Source of the DNA: Calliphora vicina
Lineage: Eukaryota; Arthropoda; Insecta; Diptera; Calliphoridae
Assembly (NCBI RefSeq): GCF_958450345.1
Contig: NC_088781.1
Span: 79,125,797-79,189,796 of the forward strand
DNA: 64,000 bases
Direction: 5' to 3'
This document shows, one piece after another, positions 59,130 to 64,000 of the stretch (position 1 is the stretch's first letter; each line of letters begins with the position of its first letter). The position numbers were made by a program, and so were the translations under genes. The notes beneath the pieces are model-generated. The model was given only the letters and a program-made list of their open reading frames with translations, had not been told where the DNA came from and did not search any database.

Positions 59130-60955
59130 TCTAATTTACACAGTCCATCCAAGAAACGATGAGTGTTTCTATTTACGTTTGCTATTAGTCAACGTTCGTG
59201 ACCCAACATCATTCCGAGATTTACGAACTATAAATGTTGAATTGTGTAACGTATAGAGAAGTGTATCAATGCTTGCGATTGTTAAATAATGACACTCATT
59301 GGAAATACTCCCTCGGAGATGCAGTGCTTTCGTCAAATGCTCATCAAATACGTATGTACATCTCAACATATTGAGATAAACCAACTGATTTATGAAACAA
59401 GTACAAAGATGCCATGTGTGATGATATTTTGCATCAGATGCGTATTAGAACATGAAATCCAAATTTGCAACTGGGCGAGGAAATTTTTCAACGAGGCTTT
59501 GATATTAACTGAGGACATGTGATTGATGACAGCTGCCAATCGTCCGATGCACGATGCACTTAATCAAGTATGCGACGCTAAAAACAATGTGATTGCGATG
59601 CCTTATGGGGATTGGTTCAAACAAACATTCCACTGTTGAATCGTCAACAAAAATATGCGCACGACACTCTTATGAAGGTTTTGAAAGATGCAACTGGAAG
59701 GATTTTTTTTGCACGCTCCCGGTTGAACTGGAAAAACTTTTTGATTCTCATCAGGAACATGAAATCCAAATTTGCAACTGGGCGAGGAAATTTTTCAACG
59801 AGGCTTTGATATTAACTGAGGACATGTGATTGATGACAGCTGCCAATCGTCCGATGCACGATGCACTTAATCAAGTATGCGACGCTAAAAACAATGTGAT
59901 TGCGATGCCTTATGGGGATTGGTGCAAACAAACATTCCACTGTTGAATCGTCAACAAAAATATGCGCACGACACTCTTATGAAGGTTTTGAAAGATGCAA
60001 CTGGAAGGATTTTTTTTGCACGCTCCCGGTTGAACTGGAAAAACTTTTTGATTCTCATCAGGAATTGCAGCTACGTTGTTGATAGGCTCATTCAGCACTC
60101 AAGTTGCCATTGAATAAGCAAATCAATGAAAATCCAACATGCAACATTTCCAAGAACAGTGCGATGGCCAAAGTTTTGCAGCAAGCAAACTGATCGCTAA
60201 GGATGACGTTGCAATATTTACAAAACAATCAAATCGGGTTTTGAGGTGCTATGATTCTGTTGGCAGGTGATTTTTGGCAAACATTGCCAGTGATTCCACG
60301 GTCAACGCAAACCGATGAACTTAATGCATGTTTGAAGTCTTCCATTTTGTGGAAACACATCAAGAAACTCAAATTAACTGTGAACATGTGTCGAGCTGCA
60401 GAACGATCAATCTGGAGAAGTATTTTCCAAAGAATTGCTGGACATTGGCAACGGAAAAATCCCGATTGACATTTCGAACGGCTTCATTTAATTTCCCATC
60501 GTTTTCTGCCAGTTCACTGAATCAAAATCCGAACTCATCCGAAAGGTGTTTCCAAACATTGCACAAAATCATGATTGGTTGAGCTAACGTGTTATATTGG
60601 CTGCGAAAAACATTGATGTCGACGAATTGATTTTAAAGATTCAAAGTGATATTGCTGTCGAATATGTCGAATTATGACATACAAATCGGTGGATTTTGTT
60701 ACTTCCCAAGATTATGTCGTCAACTATCCAACTCGCTGGAATTACCAGGATTACCGCCTCACAATCTCCAATGGCACCCGAATTGCGATCAAAAACCTGA
60801 TGCATAACGTCATCGAAGCAACAATACTTAAAGGACAAGACATTTTGCTACCACGGCTCCCTATGGCTCCATATGTCGCCTGTTCCTGTGTTGGAACACC
60901 ATCAGTATTATTTGCTTGCGTGCCAGACAACAACAAAAAAATGTCGTGTATCATA
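59130..60955 (+). pseudogene. Helitron Pif1-type helicase remnant
   Basis: Fragments in changing frames follow the order of the Helitron helicase: RNDECFYLRLLLVNVR and FRDLRT near 59155-59230; LLNNDTHW near 59275; NEALILTEDM, then RPMHDALNQ; LNRQQKYAHDTLMKVL; the helicase block ILLAGDFWQTLPVIP (60254-60298; the family has GDFRQ); LNACLKSSILWKHIKKLKL; and the C-terminal GTRIAIKNLMHNVIEATIL with LLPRLPMAP (60774-60870). The Walker A segment is not recognisable. A 307-bp tandem duplication breaks the middle. Confidence 0.8.
59448..60061 (+). repeat. 307-bp tandem duplication in the helicase
   Basis: 59448-59754 and 59755-60061 are nearly identical (one visible difference, ggttcaaac against ggtgcaaac). 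The length is not a multiple of three, so it shifts the frame. Confidence 0.9.
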
Positions 60956-61207
60956 TAGCATTGCAATGAACGAAATTATGATATTTTTAATTGGTTACCT
61001 GAACATCGATATTTCAATGAAAATGTAAATAGAACACCATAAGATTCGTTGTACATATGTACATACATACATATTTTAAAATCAAATGTACATCAAACAT
61101 TATCATTCAAAAATACGTTTTTTTTCTCTTTTTAACTATTTTTACACAAATTCACAAATCGAACTTTTTTCTAATTTGGACAGGCCAACGTCTGTCGGGT
61201 CAGCTAG

Positions 61208-62710
61208 TATTAAATAAAAATCAAACAAAATTCCTTAAGAAGGAATAATAATATGTTTTATTTTAATCTCTTTTTAAATATCTTTAATAAGAATATTTCT
61301 AGCTATGCAATAAATATACAACATGGTTTGACAAAAGACCCCAAAAGCATTGTGTGGCCATGCCGCTTTAATAAACAAAATATTTTTTATGAACAAGGCA
61401 GTTTATGTTGTTATTTTTATATTCCTATAATTCTTTAATTTTAGATAAAAACAGCATTTGAATTTCGGTGCGAATCGATATAGTTTTATCTGTACAACAA
61501 TAAAACACATGCTCTTGCCCTACAATTACACAATCGGTCAAATTTGCTTTTAAGAAGGTTATTTTCACAAAAATTGCAAGAAACAAAAATTCTTTTGTTA
61601 CGATTTTGTTTTATTTTTACGTTTTTAATACACACACATACATACACAAGCACATATATAGGCTGATAAATGAGAATTAAAAGATCTCATAAACAACAAG
61701 AGAATGAGAGCATTGTTACGCTCTTAGTTTGTACTTCTTTCCCTTTTATCATCCCCCCGCATCTTGTATTTTTTCAAAAATATTTTGTTTATCATTCACA
61801 TGCGCATTCTATATTTTATATATTCTTTGGTTTAACATAGAAGTTACTACCGAGCTGAAACCACACACAACTAAATGTTGTGAATAGTGTAACAAAAGAA
61901 AGCAAAAGAAATAACTAAACAAAAAAGTGTTCGAACATTCGTACATACATATACAAAATAAATTGTAAACAAAACAAAATAACTTTTTTCTACATCTTTT
62001 GTATCTAGCTTTTTTTGTATCGGTGAATAAGATAAAATATTCATAAACATTGTGTAACCCAGTCAACAATTTTTTTGTAAAAAAAGTTATTGTAACACCG
62101 TAAACATTTTTTTAAATAAATCAAATTAAAATAATAAATAATCAAAATTAAAACAATTTAAATAAAATAAAAAAAAAAAAAAAATTTATAAATAACCTTT
62201 TTAAAATTCACACAATTTTATAAAAAAAAATTTACTCTTAAATAATAAACAACTGTATACAAATCATTCTTTTTTTTATATCTGTTGATCTCAATACAAT
62301 TTGCACTTTTTTATTCAACTTTTTCCATCTATTTTTCCATTTATTTTGCATTTTTTATTCTCGTATTTTACGTATAATATAAGAATTTTTATATTATTTT
62401 TTTGAACTTTTTTCGACGTTTATACGATTATTGGCAATTCGGTTGTGAAACAATAATTGATATTTTTGAGATTTTTTGTCGTTTGTTATCTCCGATACCT
62501 ATGATACAATAGTATTATTACTATATTCCGTTATTGCTGCAATTTGTTCGGTAGAAGAACAAATTTTATCGTCTCGATTCTTTCAGTTGCTTGAAAACTT
62601 AATAACATTATCGATTTGTTCTCTTAATCAATAGAAATCGTTTATCAAGCACATTTTTAGATTGTTCAATTAATTTTTTTTTAAATCCCACCCGCTTCTG
62701 AAATTTCGAA
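61208..62710. other. AT-rich region upstream of the BEL gag; LTR not resolved
   Basis: The 5' LTR and leader of the gag at 62711 should lie here. One candidate pair is TGTTACG (about 61714) with TTGTAACA (about 62096), but no primer-binding site follows convincingly. Long A/T runs fill 62100-62400. The 61-codon frame at 61253 and the minus frame at 61809-62069 show no family features. Confidence 0.4.
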
Positions 62711-63939
62711 ATGTCAGTTCTGGACTCTTTTATTCGCGCTTCGGATCGCGTGGTTGAATTTCAGGCCTACTTTGATACACTTCCCACTGATGGTCACTCT
62801 CTCCATACGTTAGAGGTCCAAAAAGATGAAATTGTTCGTCTATTGTCAGATTTTAGGTCATGTTATGATGAGATTCTGAATAAATTCAATGATTTAGAGG
62901 AAGAAGTCGAAATCGAAACCTTAAAATCGAGATTTAATTCTAATTTTGGGGCTCACGTCAAGGTTTTGTCGAAGTCTAATGAACTTTTAGATGCCCTTTG
63001 TCAAAAGGCAAGCGCTAATGCGGCTCCAGACCCTGTTACCGTCGCAATAATTGATAATTCACCCCATATTACATTGCCTCCTTGTGATACCGAAGTATTT
63101 CATGGTGACTACCAGTCATGGCCAACATTTCGTGACATGTTCACGGCCTTATATCGGAACAGCAAACGGTTGTCACCTGTTGAAAAGATGTGTCACTTAA
63201 TGAAGAAAACACAAGGTGAGGCTCGTGAGTTACTCAAAACATGCCCCATAACAAACGAAGGCTTTTAAATGGCTTGGCAAAATCTGGTCTCTAGATATGA
63301 AAATAAGCGAGTTCTTATAAACGCTCAATTAAAAACGCTCTTTAACATTTCCCCAGTCTCGAAAGAAACGAGTAGTAATATTAGACGCATTCAACGCACA
63401 ATCAACGATTGTGTTACAAACCTGTCCCTTCTCAAAATAGATACAGAAAACTGGGATATAATCTTTGTCTACATTTGTTCTACATGCTTACCGGAAGTTA
63501 CTCTCAGTCTATGGGAACAATCGTTACCAGTTAGCACATAGTTGCCAACATGGATAGTTTCTTGACATCAAGGTTTCAAACATTAGAATCAGTTGCTGAT
63601 ATTCGTACCACTTTTATAAACCCCAATAGTTCCAATCATAACAAATTCTCTAATCCGAAAAAGGAAAATTTCTCAGATAAAAAGAAGTTGAATAGCTACA
63701 ACACCAGTGTTTTGCGATCGTCAAGAGACAAAAGCGTTGTACTAATTGTCTTGGAACTTCTCACGAGTTCAAGAAATGTAGAAGGCAATATGTTTGTCAT
63801 TTATGCAAACAAAAGCATCATTCTTTGCTTCATCGCACAGAGAGTTCTAACAGCCACTCGAACAGTGGTTTCACCCCCGAATTCAAACACTAGTGTAACG
63901 CTCTCGTGTAATAAACCCCCCTCAAACATCGAATTATAA
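62711..63939 (+). pseudogene. BEL/Pao gag, right-hand element
   Basis: The ATG at 62711 is likely authentic (MSVLDSFIRASDRVVEFQAY). The core FHGDYQSWPTFRDMF, LSPVEKMCHLMKK and ARELL matches the DUF1759 capsid-like region of BEL/Pao Gag, which forms the element's particle. An in-frame TAA (63266-63268) precedes MAWQNLVSRYENKRV; a TAG (63539-63541) with frameshift near 63557 precedes FLTSRFQTLE. After a further frameshift near 63735 two zinc knuckles are visible (CTNCLGTSHEFKKC, CHLCKQKHHSLLH). The element continues beyond the window. Orientation is opposite to the pol at 55960-58950, so they are different insertions. Confidence 0.85.
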
Positions 63940-64000
63940 CACTAACCCATCAACTTCTGCTGAATCTGCAGCACAAATGCGACAAACGTATTCAACTCAA

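Larger units (their letters stand above)
59130..61207 (+). mobile_element. Helitron, 5'-truncated, with 3' terminus
   Basis: The helicase remains run into a canonical 3' end: hairpin GACAG...CTGTC (61179-61183, 61192-61196), then gggtcag and CTAG (61204-61207) followed by T. The Rep domain is missing. Confidence 0.8.

Noticed and set aside
61714..62096. 5' LTR of the right-hand BEL element
   Set aside because: Ends TGTTACG/TTGTAACA match only partly, no primer-binding site follows, and the leader would be unusually long.
55960..63939. BEL pol (left) and BEL gag (right) as one element
   Set aside because: They are on opposite strands, point away from each other and are separated by a Helitron.

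Overview
The window is AT-rich eukaryotic DNA made almost entirely of transposable elements and their wreckage. I infer a fly, probably a higher (calyptrate-type) dipteran. The reasons are jockey-clade and CR1-like non-LTR retrotransposons, BEL/Pao polyprotein remains, pogo/Tigger, Transib-like, hAT and PIF/Harbinger-like DNA elements, Helitron ends, and the dispersed fly-type repeat that ends in a tatataccctt...agggtata hairpin. I see no complete host gene and no rRNA, tRNA or CRISPR; one possible host terminal exon lies at 48214-48277.

Positions 1-40303 hold a head-to-tail array of a unit of about 10.2-10.5 kb. Copy 1 (1-1453) is a fragment cut by the left edge and followed by a rearranged spacer (1454-5630). 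Copy 2 (5631-16149) and copy 5 (30059-40303) run the full length. Copy 3 (16150-20530) has lost its 3' half and is fused to copy 4 (20532-30058), which has lost its first 0.7 kb. Each full unit contains, in order: an AT-rich leader with an internal direct repeat; a PIF/Harbinger-like MITE inserted in the second repeat; the left part of an EnSpm/CACTA-like DNA transposon; a dead composite non-LTR retrotransposon inserted in it (two gag modules and one reverse transcriptase, itself carrying two MITEs); the right part of the DNA transposon with a minus-strand transposase fragment; and the left half of a Transib-like element. The copies share the same inactivating lesions and the same junction, so the array grew by DNA duplication, not by repeated retrotransposition.

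Positions 40304-50421 are a patchwork: the intact right end of the Transib-like element, diverged inverted and direct repeats, a minisatellite-bearing dispersed repeat inside a large foldback, a Helitron 3' end, a minus-strand solo LTR, and a Tc1/mariner-like element with target-site duplication.

Positions 50422-55421 are a four-level nest: a pogo/Tigger-like transposon holds a PIF/Harbinger-like TIR element, which holds a CR1-like LINE with an almost intact ORF2, which holds a 345-bp hAT MITE.

Positions 55926-63939 hold a decayed minus-strand BEL/Pao pol, a decayed Helitron helicase with its 3' terminus at 61207, and the decayed gag of a second, plus-strand BEL/Pao element near the right edge.

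No genes appear to work together here. The value of the window is as a record of insertion, decay and duplication, whose relative order can be read from the nesting.
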